Source: Phallusia mammillata (taxonomy: Eukaryota; Chordata; Ascidiacea; Phlebobranchia; Ascidiidae). From it: a stretch of DNA of 64,000 bases. The stretch is taken from contig QLIY01000112.1 of NCBI GenBank assembly GCA_003260075.1, forward strand, positions 8,126-72,125. The letters are read 5' to 3'. The notes below the pieces were generated by a model. It saw only the letters and a list, made by a program, of their open reading frames with translations, made no database searches and was not told where the DNA came from. This document shows positions 1 to 10,900 of the stretch, in pieces. A program made the translations under genes and the position numbers. How positions within the stretch are numbered: position 1 is the stretch's first letter; the number at the start of each line of letters is the position of its first letter.

Positions 1-1018
1 CCAAGGGGTGTTCGAATGGCAGTTTTCTTTTGGTCCTCTGGACGAATTGGGACATGGTGAAAGGCAGAGGTAAGGTCAAGGATCGAAAAAATGGTAGAGC
101 CATGTAATAATTCATAGGCCGTTCGTAGTGAGGGAAGTGCATAATTATCTTTCTTGAATTGTTTGTTCAAATCGCGAAAATCGCCACAAATTCGCAGGTC
201 ATTTGAATTTGGCTTCTTAACTATTTGCAGTGGACTTGCGTATTCAGAATTGCATCTTTTAATCAAACCCGAATTCAACATTTCTTGAATTTGTGTCTTC
301 ATTTGTTTGTAAAGCTCGGGATGTACTCTACGTGCCCTACAGGTTGGTGGACGACCTGTTGTCGTTAAATGTTGTTCCACCGGATGTCGTACAGGAATTC
401 GATAGTCAGGAGTCTTAGTCAAGTCAGGGTAATTAGCCAAAAGTTGTAGGTACTTTTGTTCATTCAAAATGGGCATGCCCCCCCCCCCCGAAAAAATGGT
501 AGAGCCATGTAATAATTCATAGGCCGTTCGTAGTGAGGGAAGTGCATAATTATCTTTCTTGAATTGTTTGTTCAAATCGCGAAAATCGCCACAAATTCGC
601 AGGTCATTTGAATTTGGCTTCTTAACTATTTGCAGTGGACTTGCGTATTCAGAATTGCATCTTTTAATCAAACCGGAATTCAACATTTCTTGAATTTGTG
701 TCTTCATTTGTTTGTAAAGCTCGAGATGTACTCTACGTGCCCTACAGGTTGGGGGACGACCTGTTGTCGTTAAATGTTGTTCCACCGGATGTCGAACAGG
801 AACTCGATAGTCAGGAGTCTTAGTCAATTCGGGGTAATTAGCCAAAAGTTGTAGGTACTTTTGTTCATTTAAAATGGGCATGCGTGATCCGCAATCAGGT
901 TTTATGATTAGGTCAACTTTTACGCCTGTTTTGCTGCATTCCAGCGTTTTGGAATGTGGTTGAAGGTTAAGTTGTTTTTCTTGCAGGAAGTTAAATCCCA
1001 AAACCGGAAATTCTATGT
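1..1018 (-). mobile_element. Ty3/gypsy-type LTR retrotransposon pol fragment (protease end + reverse transcriptase start), internally duplicated
   Basis: Read on the minus strand, 1018 down to about 890 gives the end of a retropepsin-like domain (PVLGFNFLQE). The sequence below it gives a linker and then the start of a gypsy-type reverse transcriptase (SPLQIVKKPN, LRICGDFRDLN, FSILDLTSAFHHVPI). The block at about 84–477 is repeated almost exactly at 490–885, with a 12-nt poly-C (478–489) between copies. No LTR, RNase H or integrase is visible, and the element runs off the left edge. It is a relic or a mis-assembled copy, not an intact element. Family assignment is from motif recognition only. 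Confidence 0.8.
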
Positions 1019-1127
1019 TGCAAATCTAAAACATAGTCTTTCATTTTAGCACGGAGATTGGAAAACGATCGTTGTTGTTTACAACTAATCAGATCGATTT
1101 CCCTCTTTTGGTAAAAACTTTTTAGTA

Positions 1128-1200
1128 GTTTCCCTAGTGTAGTGGTTATCACGTTCGCCTCACACGCGAAAGGTCCCCAGTTCGAGCCTGGGCGGAAACA
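1128..1200 (+). tRNA. tRNA-Val (CAC), copy 1
   Basis: A 73-nt cloverleaf with anticodon CAC in loop CTCACAC. The T-arm CCCAG/TTCGAGC/CTGGG is perfect and the acceptor GTTTCCC faces GGAAAC plus discriminator A. The seventh acceptor base is C instead of the G seen in other copies, so pair 7–66 is a C·C mismatch. Otherwise it looks functional. First of a run of Val-type copies. Confidence 0.8.
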
Positions 1201-1351
1201 AACTTTTCTTTGTTCTCTGAGGTGTAAAATTTCTGCATTATATTTCAATAGCTAGACTCATTTTCTTGGTTTAGATTTTACAACCTTCAAGAAAAATCAA
1301 ATTTGTTTTTTACTTCAAAAAAATCGTTTAATGACATGACAATGAAAAGTA

Positions 1352-1418
1352 CATCCCTGCCGGGACTCGAACCCCTGGATTAGAAGTCCAGCGCGCTAAT
1401 CCATTGCGCCACAGAGAC
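1352..1418 (-). pseudogene. tRNA-Arg (UCU)-like, 7-nt deletion
   Basis: On the minus strand this reads as tRNA-Arg with anticodon UCU (loop CTTCTAA) and perfect anticodon and D stems. It is 67 nt instead of 74. Compared with the copy at 4034–4107, seven bases at the variable loop/T-stem border are missing, which removes one side of the T-stem. Probably not functional. It sits head-to-head with the Val copy at 1613, about 195 bp away. Confidence 0.7.
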
Positions 1419-1612
1419 ATTGGGAACTCTATCAAATTCTCTGTGACTTGCAATGTCACAATTTGTGACAAAATTATCGCTTGCCCGATGTTTCAAATGA
1501 TTCTTTCCAGACATGCCGGTGTCCATTACTTCTATATTGAGTTGGAAAACAACCAGATTTCTTAAGGCAACCACCACACTACTGGACGGCGATTAACCGA
1601 ATTTTCGAAGTG

Positions 1613-1685
1613 GTGTCCGTATTGTAGTGGTTATCACGATCGCCTCACACGCGAAAGGTCCCCAGTTCGAGCCTGGGCGGAAACA
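1613..1685 (+). tRNA. tRNA-Val (CAC), copy 2, diverged
   Basis: A 73-nt cloverleaf with anticodon CAC and intact T-arm. The acceptor starts GTGTCCG, giving a G·A mismatch at pair 3–70, and there is a G-to-T change at the start of the D-arm. It may still fold, but mismatches suggest early decay. Confidence 0.6.
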
Positions 1686-1778
1686 AACTTTTCATTTTTA
1701 GCGCGAAAATTGGAAAACGACCGTTGTTGTTTACAACTAATCAGACCGACTTCCTTCTTTTGGTAAAACTTTTCAGTA

Positions 1779-1817
1779 GTTTCCGTAGTGTAGTGGTTAT
1801 CACGTTTCGCGGAAACA
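1779..1817 (+). pseudogene. tRNA-Val, internally deleted
   Basis: The 5' half through the D-arm (GTTTCCGTAGTG…CACG) is joined directly to the 3' acceptor CGGAAACA. The anticodon and T arms are missing, leaving 39 nt. A clear pseudogene. Confidence 0.8.
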
Positions 1818-1924
1818 AACTTTTCTCTGTTTTCTGAGGTTTAAAGTATCTGCATTACATTTCAATTCCTAGACTCATTTTAGCTTTTACAACCTTCCAG
1901 AAAACTCAAATTTGCCCCCCCCCC

Positions 1925-1957
1925 GAAAGGTCCCCAGTTCGAGCCTGGGCGGAAACA
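1925..1957 (+). pseudogene. tRNA-Val 3' half after a poly-C junction
   Basis: Starts immediately after a 10-nt poly-C (1915–1924) and contains the variable loop, T-arm and acceptor of tRNA-Val. The 5' half is absent. The abrupt start at poly-C suggests an assembly junction. Confidence 0.75.
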
Positions 1958-2053
1958 AACTTTTCTTTTTTTTAGCGCGGAGATTGGAAAACGACCGTTG
2001 TTGTTTACAACTAATCAGACCAATTTCCTTCTTTTGGTAAAAACTTTTAAGTA

Positions 2054-2126
2054 GTTTCCGTAGTGTAGTGGTTATCACCCTCGCCTCACACGCGAAAGGT
2101 CCCCAGTTCGAGCCTGGGCGGAAACA
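2054..2126 (+). tRNA. tRNA-Val (CAC), copy 5
   Basis: 73 nt with a perfect acceptor stem (GTTTCCG/CGGAAAC), perfect T-arm and anticodon CAC. The anticodon stem has one mismatch at its top (C27·A43) from a GTT-to-CCT change before it. One of the two best preserved Val genes in the array. Confidence 0.8.
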
Positions 2127-2243
2127 AACTTTTGTTTGTTTTCTGAGGTGTAAAGTATCTGCATTATATTTCAATAGCTAGATCCAGAAAAATCAAATTT
2201 GTTCTTTCAAAGAGATCATTTCATGACATGCCCATGACAAGTG

Positions 2244-2284
2244 CATCCCTGCCGGGACTCGACCCCGAACTTCTGGATTAGAAG
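2244..2284 (-). pseudogene. tRNA-Arg (UCU)-like 3' half cut by poly-C
   Basis: The acceptor 3' strand, T-arm and anticodon loop of the Arg copy are readable on the minus strand. The match stops at a 26-nt poly-C (2285–2310), after which sequence upstream of a Val copy begins. Confidence 0.7.
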
Positions 2285-2372
2285 CCCCCCCCCCCCCCCC
2301 CCCCCCCCCCACCAGATTTCTGAAGGCAACCACCAAACTACTGGACGGCGATTAACCGTATCTTTCCATGTG

Positions 2373-2445
2373 GTTTCAAAAGTGTAGTGGTTATCACGTT
2401 CGCCTAACACGCGAAAGGTCCCAAGTTCGAGCCTGGGCGGAAACA
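2373..2445 (+). pseudogene. tRNA-Val (AAC)-like, degenerate acceptor
   Basis: 73 nt with anticodon AAC (loop CTAACAC). The acceptor begins GTTTCAA, so pairs 6 and 7 are lost, and the T-stem has a C-to-A change that breaks another pair. Probably non-functional. Confidence 0.65.
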
Positions 2446-2596
2446 AACATTTCTTTGTTTTCTGAGGTTCGAAGTATCTGCATTATAGTTCAATAGCTAG
2501 ACTCATTTTCTTGGTTTAGCTTTTGCATCCTTCAAGAAAAATCAAATTTGTTTTTTACTTCAAAAAGATCGTTTAATGACATGACAATGAAAAGTA

Positions 2597-2663
2597 CAAC
2601 CTAGTCGGGACTATCCGCCCTGGATTAGAAGTCCAGCGCGCTAATCCATTGCGCCACAGAGAC
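2597..2663 (-). pseudogene. tRNA-Arg (UCU)-like, degenerate
   Basis: Same 67-nt length as the copy at 1352, but the T-loop and acceptor 3' strand carry extra substitutions (CAACCTAGTCGG instead of CATCCCTGCCGG on the plus strand). The anticodon arm is intact; the T-arm is not. Confidence 0.65.
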
Positions 2664-2743
2664 ATTGGGAACTCTATCAAATTCTCTGTGACTTGCAATG
2701 TCACAATTTGTGACAAAATTATCGCTTGCCCGATGTTTTAAAT

Positions 2744-2958
2744 CAGTGGTTCTCAAACTTTTTTTGTTGCAACCCCTCTGGAAAAGTTTTCTGGACTTGC
2801 GACGCACCAGCAAATAAAAGTTAATGAGGAAACTTATTATTAAAGATGTGTTTATCGATACAACCACAAAATGCCACGAAACGAAACTATTCCGCGACGC
2901 CCTTGGAAAATTGAAACGAGGCACCAGGGCGTCGTGACGCACAGTTTGAGAACTACTG
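2744..2958. mobile_element. hAT-type miniature element
   Basis: Ends CAGTGGTTCTCAAAC and GTTTGAGAACTACTG. Left flank TTTTAAAT; the right flank starts TTTT and is then replaced by a poly-C tract (2963–2972), so the second half of the target duplication is lost. It sits inside the tRNA array. Confidence 0.75.
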
Positions 2959-3012
2959 TTTTCCCCCCCCCCACTTCAAAAAGATCGTTTAATGACATGA
3001 CAATGAAAAGTA

Positions 3013-3075
3013 CAACCCTGTCGGGACTATCCGCCCTGGATTAGAAGTCCAGCGCGCTAATCCATTGCGCCACAG

Positions 3076-3077
<2 letters not shown>
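3013..3077 (-). pseudogene. tRNA-Arg (UCU)-like, cut by a 92-nt poly-C
   Basis: Nearly identical to the copy at 2597–2663 including its flank, but its 5' end is replaced by poly-C at 3078–3169. This is the same repeat appearing again after the junction at 2963–2972. Confidence 0.65.
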
Positions 3078-3169
<92 letters not shown>

Positions 3170-3171
<2 letters not shown>

Positions 3172-3220
3172 AACCTATGGATTAGAAGTCCATCGCGCTA
3201 ATCCATTGCGCCACAGAGAC
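3170..3220 (-). pseudogene. tRNA-Arg (UCU)-like 5' part after poly-C
   Basis: Acceptor 5' strand, D-arm, anticodon arm and variable loop are present on the minus strand. The T-arm and acceptor 3' strand are replaced by the poly-C at 3078–3169. Confidence 0.65.
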
Positions 3221-3418
3221 GTTGAGAACTCTATCAATATTCTCTGTGACTTCTTAGGTCCCAATTTGTGACAAAATTATCGCTTCCCCGATGTTTCAAA
3301 TGATTCTTTCCATAGATATGTTGGTGTCCATTATTTCTATTTTGAGTTGAAAATTAACCAGTTTGCTTTTGGCAACCACCAAACTACTGAACGGCGATTA
3401 ACCAATTCTTTCCATGTG

Positions 3419-3492
3419 GTTTGCGTAGTGTGGTGGTTATCACGTTCGCCTTATACACGCGATAGTCCCCAGTTCGAGCCTGGGCCGAAACA
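3419..3492 (+). pseudogene. tRNA-Val-like with enlarged anticodon loop
   Basis: 74 nt with acceptor GTTTGCG facing CCGAAAC, which breaks pairs 5 and 6. The anticodon loop is expanded (CTTATACAC). T-arm intact. A decayed copy. Confidence 0.65.
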
Positions 3493-3590
3493 AACTTCTC
3501 ATTTTTGCGCGGAGATTGGAAAACGACCGTTGTTGTTTGCAGCTATTCAGACCGATTCCCTTCTTACTATTAACCGAATCTTTCCATGTG

Positions 3591-3663
3591 GTTTCCGTAG
3601 TGTAGTGGTTATCACGTTTGCCTAACACGCAAAAGGTCCCCAGTTCGAGCCGAGGCGGAAACA
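3591..3663 (+). pseudogene. tRNA-Val (AAC)-like with broken T-stem
   Basis: 73 nt with anticodon AAC and a perfect acceptor stem. The anticodon stem has paired changes (TTTGC with GCAAA instead of TTCGC with GCGAA), so pairing is kept. The T-stem 3' strand reads CGAGG instead of CTGGG, which breaks two pairs. It may be recently inactivated. Confidence 0.6.
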
Positions 3664-3825
3664 AACTTTTCTTTGTTTTCTGAGTTGTAAAGTATCTGCA
3701 TTACATTTCAATTCCTAAACTCATTTTCTTGGTTTAGCTTTTACAACCTTCCAGAAAAATCAAATTTGTATTTTTGTTTCTAAAAGATCATTTCATGACA
3801 TGCCAATGAAAACCCCCCCCCCGTG

Positions 3826-3898
3826 GTTTCCGTAGTGTAGTGGTTATCACGTTCGCCTAACACGCGAAAGCTCCCCAGTTCGAGCCTGGGCGGAAACA
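3826..3898 (+). tRNA. tRNA-Val (AAC), intact
   Basis: 73 nt with all stems paired: acceptor GTTTCCG/CGGAAAC, anticodon stem TTCGC/GCGAA, T-stem CCCAG/CTGGG. Anticodon AAC, discriminator A. The best candidate for a working gene in the array. It begins three bases after a 10-nt poly-C (3813–3822), so its upstream flank is uncertain. Confidence 0.85.
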
Positions 3899-4033
3899 AA
3901 CTATTTTTTGTCAGAGTTGAAAGTATCAGTATTGTTTTTTTATAGCTGGATTTATTTTCTTGGATTAGCTTTTTCAACCATCCAGAAAAATCAAGTTTGT
4001 TCCTTCAAAAATATCGTAATGACATGACAAGTA

Positions 4034-4107
4034 CATCCCTGCCGTGACTCTAACCCGGAACCTCTGGATTAGAAATCGAGTGCGCTAATCCATTGCGCCA
4101 CAGAGAC
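4034..4107 (-). tRNA. tRNA-Arg (UCU), full length, two stem mismatches
   Basis: The only full-length (74 nt) Arg copy. Anticodon loop TTTCTAA carries UCU. The anticodon stem has one C·C mismatch and the T-stem one G·A mismatch, so it may be a pseudogene. It gives the reference for the 7-nt deletion in the other copies. Confidence 0.55.
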
Positions 4108-4280
4108 GTTGAGAAACTATCAAAATTCTCTGTGACAAAATTATCGCTTGCCCGATGTTTCAAATGATTCTTTCCAGATATGTCGGTGTCCATTAGTTCT
4201 ATATTGAGTTGGAAAACAACCAGATTTGGTAAGGCAACCGTCAAACTACTGGACGGCGATTAACCAAATTTTTCCAGGTG

Positions 4281-4319
4281 GTTTCCGTAGTGTAGTGGTT
4301 ACCACGTTCGCCTAACACG
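4281..4319 (+). pseudogene. tRNA-Val (AAC) 5' half
   Basis: Acceptor 5' strand, D-arm and anticodon loop match the Val copies exactly to about 4319, then unrelated sequence follows. This marks the right end of the tRNA array. Confidence 0.75.
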
Positions 4320-4912
4320 TACATGGACCAAAAATAATCGTGACCCGGGTGTGGGGGTGTTTCAATGTCAACCCCTACCCATACATTGATATAAGGTTGA
4401 GACACGGTTCTCATGTCCGACCCAGACTTGTTTTTCCAGTAAGCCATACGTACTTGGACACGGCCCGGACATAAATTTTTGCTTGGGTATGTCTACTTGT
4501 TCTACTCTATTCAAGATGGTGCAGAAGTTCCTGACTATAATTTATCATGGCTATTGAGAAAATTAATGCTTTAATTTGTGCATTGTTTTCTTTTACAACA
4601 CGTTTTTCTGTCATGCTTGAAGTATATAACTGATCAACCACTGGTCAGCAAAGTGCATTTTATTTACCAAAAAACTGTTATTTTCTATGCAAATCGTGCG
4701 ACATCCCTAACATTTATAAATATATGTATGTATATTTTTGGCCCTATTGAACGCTTCAGGTGGAAGGGACGAAGACACGAAATCACACGAACACAATCAC
4801 CCATAAAATGGCAGGGACGAAGACTTCTACAGGCCTAGAGACATGGTATAAAACATGACAGGCGGTGACACACGTATTGTACACTGAAATAGGAAAATTG
4901 TCCTCCGAGTGA
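4320..4912. other. Intergenic between tRNA array and CCDC81
   Basis: No coding exon seen. A minus-strand AATAAA at 4659–4664, about 250 nt beyond the CCDC81 stop, is a plausible polyadenylation signal for that gene. Confidence 0.5.
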
Positions 4913-7900
4913 TTAGACCATAAGGCGAGACCCGGGTATGTATCGCGACTCGCTCCAAATGTTTGACTCTCCACAGTTTGCTGTTCGTCGCTCACATTGG
5001 CCACATCTCCTGGGAAATATAATGCCCGTTGGTTAGGTGCAAATTAATGTTATGCTACACCACTGGTTCTCAAAATATTTCATTATTTTTATAAAACGGT
5101 CCCTTTGCTATTATTTCGAGGGCTCGCGGTCCCGGTAAACCTGAATGTGTATTTCAGAAAAACGAAAATTTGACGCAGAATTTTAGCTGGTTAAGCAAAA
5201 TTGCGCATAACAATGACCCAAAGGCAGCATGTGACATCACAGACAAAACAAAAAAAACGTTGTGATTGCGCGCAAACGATTGCATTTTTGTTGGTTGTCA
5301 TGCAACAAAGGTTATTGTTTAGCGATAGAGACAGCCGATTCTCAATTCTACTTTAAATTAAACATATTTAGTGGCACAAACTGACGCCAAATAAGATTAT
5401 AGAATTACTTTTTTCGCGGTCTCCCCAAAATTGCCTCACGGACCCTTAAAGGACCGCGGACCCCAGTTTGAGATCGTTACACAGAAGAAAGTGAAGCATT
5501 TTAGAAGAAAAAGATCCCGAATTTTCTTTTTGAATTAAAGTAGGGGCAAGCGCGTTAAGGTATTGTCCACCAGCTGTGCCCACCCCACAACGTTTTAACG
5601 TTGCGCCACTATTTTAGGCTTGATGATTATAGTGCTATTGTGTCGCAATCGCAATGTTTTCTTCCATCTAGTGATATCAACACGGATTAAAAAAGTTTCA
5701 AAAGCCCCAATTCAGCTCATGAGACCTGCAAATAGTGGGTCGAGCCCAAAGCAAAACAGTTTTTGTTGTTTTTTATTGTTTGCAGTACATGAAAGTCGAT
5801 GTGTAGCAAGAAAGCGTTTTTCTTACCATTGCTGGCATTATATGGTTTTGTTGTCACACAATGTGTTTGTCATTATATGCATGTTGAATTTAAAGCAAGC
5901 AGCAATCACAGTATGGGTCACAGGTAAGGGCATTATTTTTGCCATGAAGCAAAGCAATGAACATCAGGGTATTAATTCGGTTAAGAGTTTGAAGTGCCTT
6001 AATGAATGAATAAATAAAATACAATGTCAAAATACAAATAAATTATACACAATACATTGTTTTTGTGTAGATTAGGTCTTTTTTTAAGGTGCACAAAAGT
6101 TTTTCTACAGCCTAGTCATCACAAAAAAGTTATACCTGATTTTGAACCAAGTGCAGTTTTGAGGGTGGTACAAGATTTAAACTAAAATATCACAACCTTC
6201 CACAAAACCTTGTACATTTTTGGGGCCTTACTTGTATTTCTCGGTCTGTTGCAGGAGTAACATGCCGGGAGTGCGCATACGCAGACGTTCTTCGTGTTCG
6301 GTCTTCAGTTTGTCAAAGTGATGCGACTGCCAGTTCTGCTCCAGGGATCGGCGCATTTCGTACGACCTCTTGTGTGTACCAATGCGATCTTCAACCAACC
6401 TGTAACGACACGTAGCCTACGTGGTGACATCATCACGATATTTCACACAAAATGAATTAGGGTAGAGGTAAAGACAAATACAGTAAACCTCGGTCAATTC
6501 GGACCCATTTGGGCCAAAAAACTTGTCCGATTTGGCGAAAACCCGGATTAACCGACGTCGATTAGTTAAGCCTACCACATGGCAAATCATTTTTACCACT
6601 ATTTTTGTCTAAATTCGGCGAAGATATGTATTTGCCGAATCCGGTTTAACCGAGGTTTACTGTAGACACACATTTCTGGAAGTGTGTGATCAAATTACGT
6701 CTTATTGTGTTTATTTAAATTATTTTGTTGACGTTTTAAACCTAACACTTTTTTCAATTTTGTAAAATTAGGAATGGCATGAGAAAACAATTCAATAGTT
6801 GAGTGTAGGGATGCGCCGAGCCGAGCCAGAACCCGAGTACTCGGTACCGAGCATCGCTGTTTTTAATGCTCGGTGCTCGGCCGAGCAGTTGCACAAACTG
6901 ACCCGAGCGTTAAATTTGCATATTCATGCCCTGCTAACATATGTAACTAGTGTTCTAAAGGGTATCTATGAACAAAAACGAATGATTTTTCAAATGCACT
7001 AGATGGTGAAAAAACACGTACTTTATGGACATGCAGCTTAATAAAACACCGCGGGTGACGTAAGAGGCCTCGTAGAGCTAAAACGTAGAAAGGGGATTTT
7101 TTGTGACGTCATAATGCACCGAGCGTGCTCGGCCGAGCACCGAGCATTAACGTGAGATGCTCGGTGCTCGACCAAACAGAACATTTGCAGTTTTGGCACA
7201 TCCCTAGTTGAGTGTACAAAATAAAAATGTTTTAGCCTCTTACTCTTTCTTGGTGCGATCCAGCATCTCACTCTCCTCCTTCTGTTTGGTCAGATGTTGC
7301 AGAATTGAACTCTTCTTCTTCTCGGACACCATATCCAGTTGGCTCCTGCAAAATCATTTGTACGTGTTTAACTGAATCGGATGGGCTGATTTTTTAAAAA
7401 AAATTTAACTTTGAGAGCACTAGGGAGTTCTGCTAACCACTCAGGCATATTGGCAACCCTGATTTTATGCAATTACACAAAAGAAGTGTTTGCACACGTC
7501 TTAGAACATAGGTCGTAAATAAAAACTTTTGTTACGTCAGAAATTTGTCAGCAAAAATAACGTTGTGGCACGGGATAGTGGATGGGCACCCATTTCTAAC
7601 TGTTGCTCCAATTAATTCCCGACAAATAGGCGTAACAGTTCACCTTGATAAGAAAAGAAAAAACTGCAACCAACCTTAAAAGAGCCTTAGCGCGCTCGCG
7701 TTGTTCCAGAAGCTTTTCATTGGTTGAATCAAATCGCCCGAAAATTGGTTCCTTTGAGTCCGACTCGGCTTTGGGTAGAGGAAGAGGCTTACGTTTGATC
7801 TATGAGTGACAAGACAAACAAGCAGCGTTACAACGACGCCCAAAAACTCACAAACACTGGAATAAGTTAACAAACAAACGGTAGCGACCAGTTTTAGCAT

Positions 7901-10900
7901 TTGTTGACTCAATAGGTCTGATTGTTGATTGAGTCAACAGATAAGACAATTATAGCAGTATTTTACGTGATGACAAACAAGATTGGGTAAAAGTTAGTTT
8001 TTCGAGTGGGTGTGGTAAAGTTATACTGGGTTTAAAAAGTAACTAAACATACAAAAAACTCGTGGGGTGGTTATTTTTCGCATAAATGCCAACCCAATTA
8101 TTTTGAGTGACCGGGTTTGCATCTCTGCTGTGAGCCTTAACCTTCATGTGAACAGCAAAAATAACCTCAGCCCAAAGTGCCTGAAACGAAGATTGATGTT
8201 CTGACCTTACTTGAAATTTAAGATTGGAAATACATATATCAAATGTGTTCTCTTTAAACTAACTGGAATCAAATTAATGCACCATCCCCCACTTCAAAGG
8301 CTGATAATAAACCTTGCTTTCGTTCGCTCGCACCTAGGTCTCATAAACTTCCACCACCAAGCTAACTAAATTTCACATATGTATATGTATACAGTAAAGT
8401 TTTTTGATACCTTGCTGGATCTAATGTTCCTTGCGGCGTCAGAAGCCTCAAACGGGTTAAGAAGTTGGGGTTTCGGCATTCTTAAATGACGCCTTGAACC
8501 TCCTTCCTCTACTGGACTGTTCAACTTTTTGCGAACCTGAATCTGGGGGCGAAAATTTACATCGATCTGTAACGCGTCTTCCTAGCTGTTTCTCTTTTTT
8601 GCTAAAACGTCTTTCGTATGCTAGCTTTAATATGGCACCTCCAGTACATAACACCACTTTAACAGTTTGTGTATGGTCTAAAAATTATTTCCTGCACTGT
8701 GAACTGTTCTTTTAAACTGCAAATCTAACTCAAGATTGAAAGTTGGTGTTGCAAAAATCTACAGCTCAATTTGCTATACCTTGCTACAGAGTATAGATAA
8801 GATATATTTAAACCTGTCTACACTGGGTTCGCTGCATATACCAGCGGAGGACACAAAACTCTAAACAAAATGACATAAATGGTAACAATGACTATACTTT
8901 AGTCCAAAAATGTCGAGGTTAATTCGGTACCGAGTCCTTTATATTCCAGTCGGGCAGTGTGACTCGTATTCATTATGCTAGATGCTGCCCAACAACAAAG
9001 TAAGCGTTTGGCTACTTGGGATGACAAAGGGATATTTCTTGAGCTTTTATAAAAAATAAACTAAATTTAAATTAAAAGAAGGCGATAACTTCTGAAGATT
9101 TAGCAACAAATAAAACAATATACGACCTGTGCGGACAAAGCCCTTTGATATTGTGAAATTTGATCAGCCTTCGCCTTCAAATAATGTTCCCTCTGCGAAG
9201 CCAGACTGTGAACAAAGAAAGACCGGATGTAATAAGGAAAGGAATAACCTCACATATGAAATATTGATTATAATAGTCGAAAGGCTTAATCGCAGCTGGC
9301 CAATGACTTAAAGGCGTTAATAAAAAGCTTTTGTTATTAGTTACATGTTCGGCCTTTGGCTTATATATGAAAATTTTACCGCAAAGTTTGCCTTATAAGT
9401 TGCTTTTTTTCAAAATGTTTCTTCGCATATTCGTAACATCGTCCAGAAAGGCAACATATTCTAACCCAAGGCACAACAAGCACTAATATATATTTCAAGT
9501 TGTTTCCACTTTAATCACGTTTACTTGCGAAAAACTAAACCAAGTAGTTTTATCTCGATTGATACCTTACATCGTCCTTGGTTTCGGCAGCTTAAACAGA
9601 TCATATTTCCAGGACAATTAGCAGCGCATGTTTTACGACAAGCCATACAACAAATATGTCACTTAACATAAGAGATATCAATTTCACTCACTCCTCAGCA
9701 AGCTGAACTTGTTCCAATCTCTCCTGAAATTCGCGGTCGTGCTTCTCGCTCCTGTCACGTGACTTGCGAAGCTTTACCTGCGAAATGCGAATCAACCGAA
9801 ATATTACCTTGTCTTGTTGTTTTAGCATATGTACTTGAAGGTATTCGGGCTCTCTGCTTAAATCGTTTATTGTAAAAGAATATGAATCTGGTATTATTTT
9901 ATTTCAAAGTTTAAAACGCACTTACAACGGTTCACAAAGTTTGCGACCTGAGTTCTGCACAACAGTTTTTTAGTTGTAGTTAGCTAGTTGTTGGTTTCAA
10001 TACATGTAGTTACCTTATATTCACACTACGCCTTGCAAGTGTAACAATCTTAAAAAGCTTGGATTGCAGTCACGTTAAGTAAACAATCAAAGTTGATTTA
10101 TCGAAAATCTATATGTTTGATAGCCAAATTTAACCGTGTGGCTATGACCGACGCTGATGCCGTTTCGACATAAAGTATGGCTTGTACGGTTAAAATACGG
10201 AAATGTTTCAAAACGCAAGTTTTAATTAATTCAATGTCAAAAGCAAACAAATATTCACGAGGTATTCCGTATATTGTCCTAATGTCGCGTTAAAATGCCA
10301 ATGAGCTAATATCATACATTATTAAGGCTTAATGAAACCACATAATCATTCAAGCAGCATCTTGTTTAATGCAAGTTCAAAGTCAAATTATTTTAGGATC
10401 AAAGTTCGGTTTACCCACCTGGCCCTCGAGGGCTTTGCTGTATTCCTCTTGTTTGTAAAACCGAAGTGGAGTGAGCGGGCGGTTTTGGAAGACGTAAGAT
10501 TTCTATGGGGCAAACAGAGCCGATTTAATAAGCGCACACCGCAAGTAAACAATACGGAAGGCGTTGAAATCGGTTTTGGAATTGTCTTGACAACCTCGAC
10601 GTCATTGCTCGGTCAAACAGACAGTTGTGTTGCGTGTTTGCGTTTAATATGTACATGGGCCTTGTAACATAGATTTTAAAGGGTAAAGAGCGTTTAACTT
10701 TAAGTAGAAATTATGGTTGCAGATAATGCTTTCGTTCAACATTTGTGATTCGGGCTAGGTGTCCATTGTAGACGACGATTTTTCGACGTGGTTGAAAGAA
10801 AATGTGTTGTTTGCGTGAATCGAATCTAGTAGCGCATCTACAATGCTTTTTGTGTCTAAATCACAGCTGTTAACTAAGCTTTATTTGTACAAGCCCGAAA

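Noticed and set aside
3065..3271. Poly-Pro open frame
   Set aside because: It exists only because of the 92-nt poly-C and runs through tRNA-Arg pseudogenes. The same holds for the frames at 13274–13661, 15255–15503 and 16263–16823.
6229..6231. TAA after TEKYK as the CCDC81 stop
   Set aside because: AAATACAA/GTAAGG is a splice donor in phase 2. The exon at 4913–5009 continues with the conserved RCGQCERR tail and ends in a real TAA.
7241..7243. TAA after DRTKKE as a CCDC81 stop
   Set aside because: It is part of donor GTAAGA, and the exon at 6232–6399 joins in phase with conserved coiled-coil sequence.
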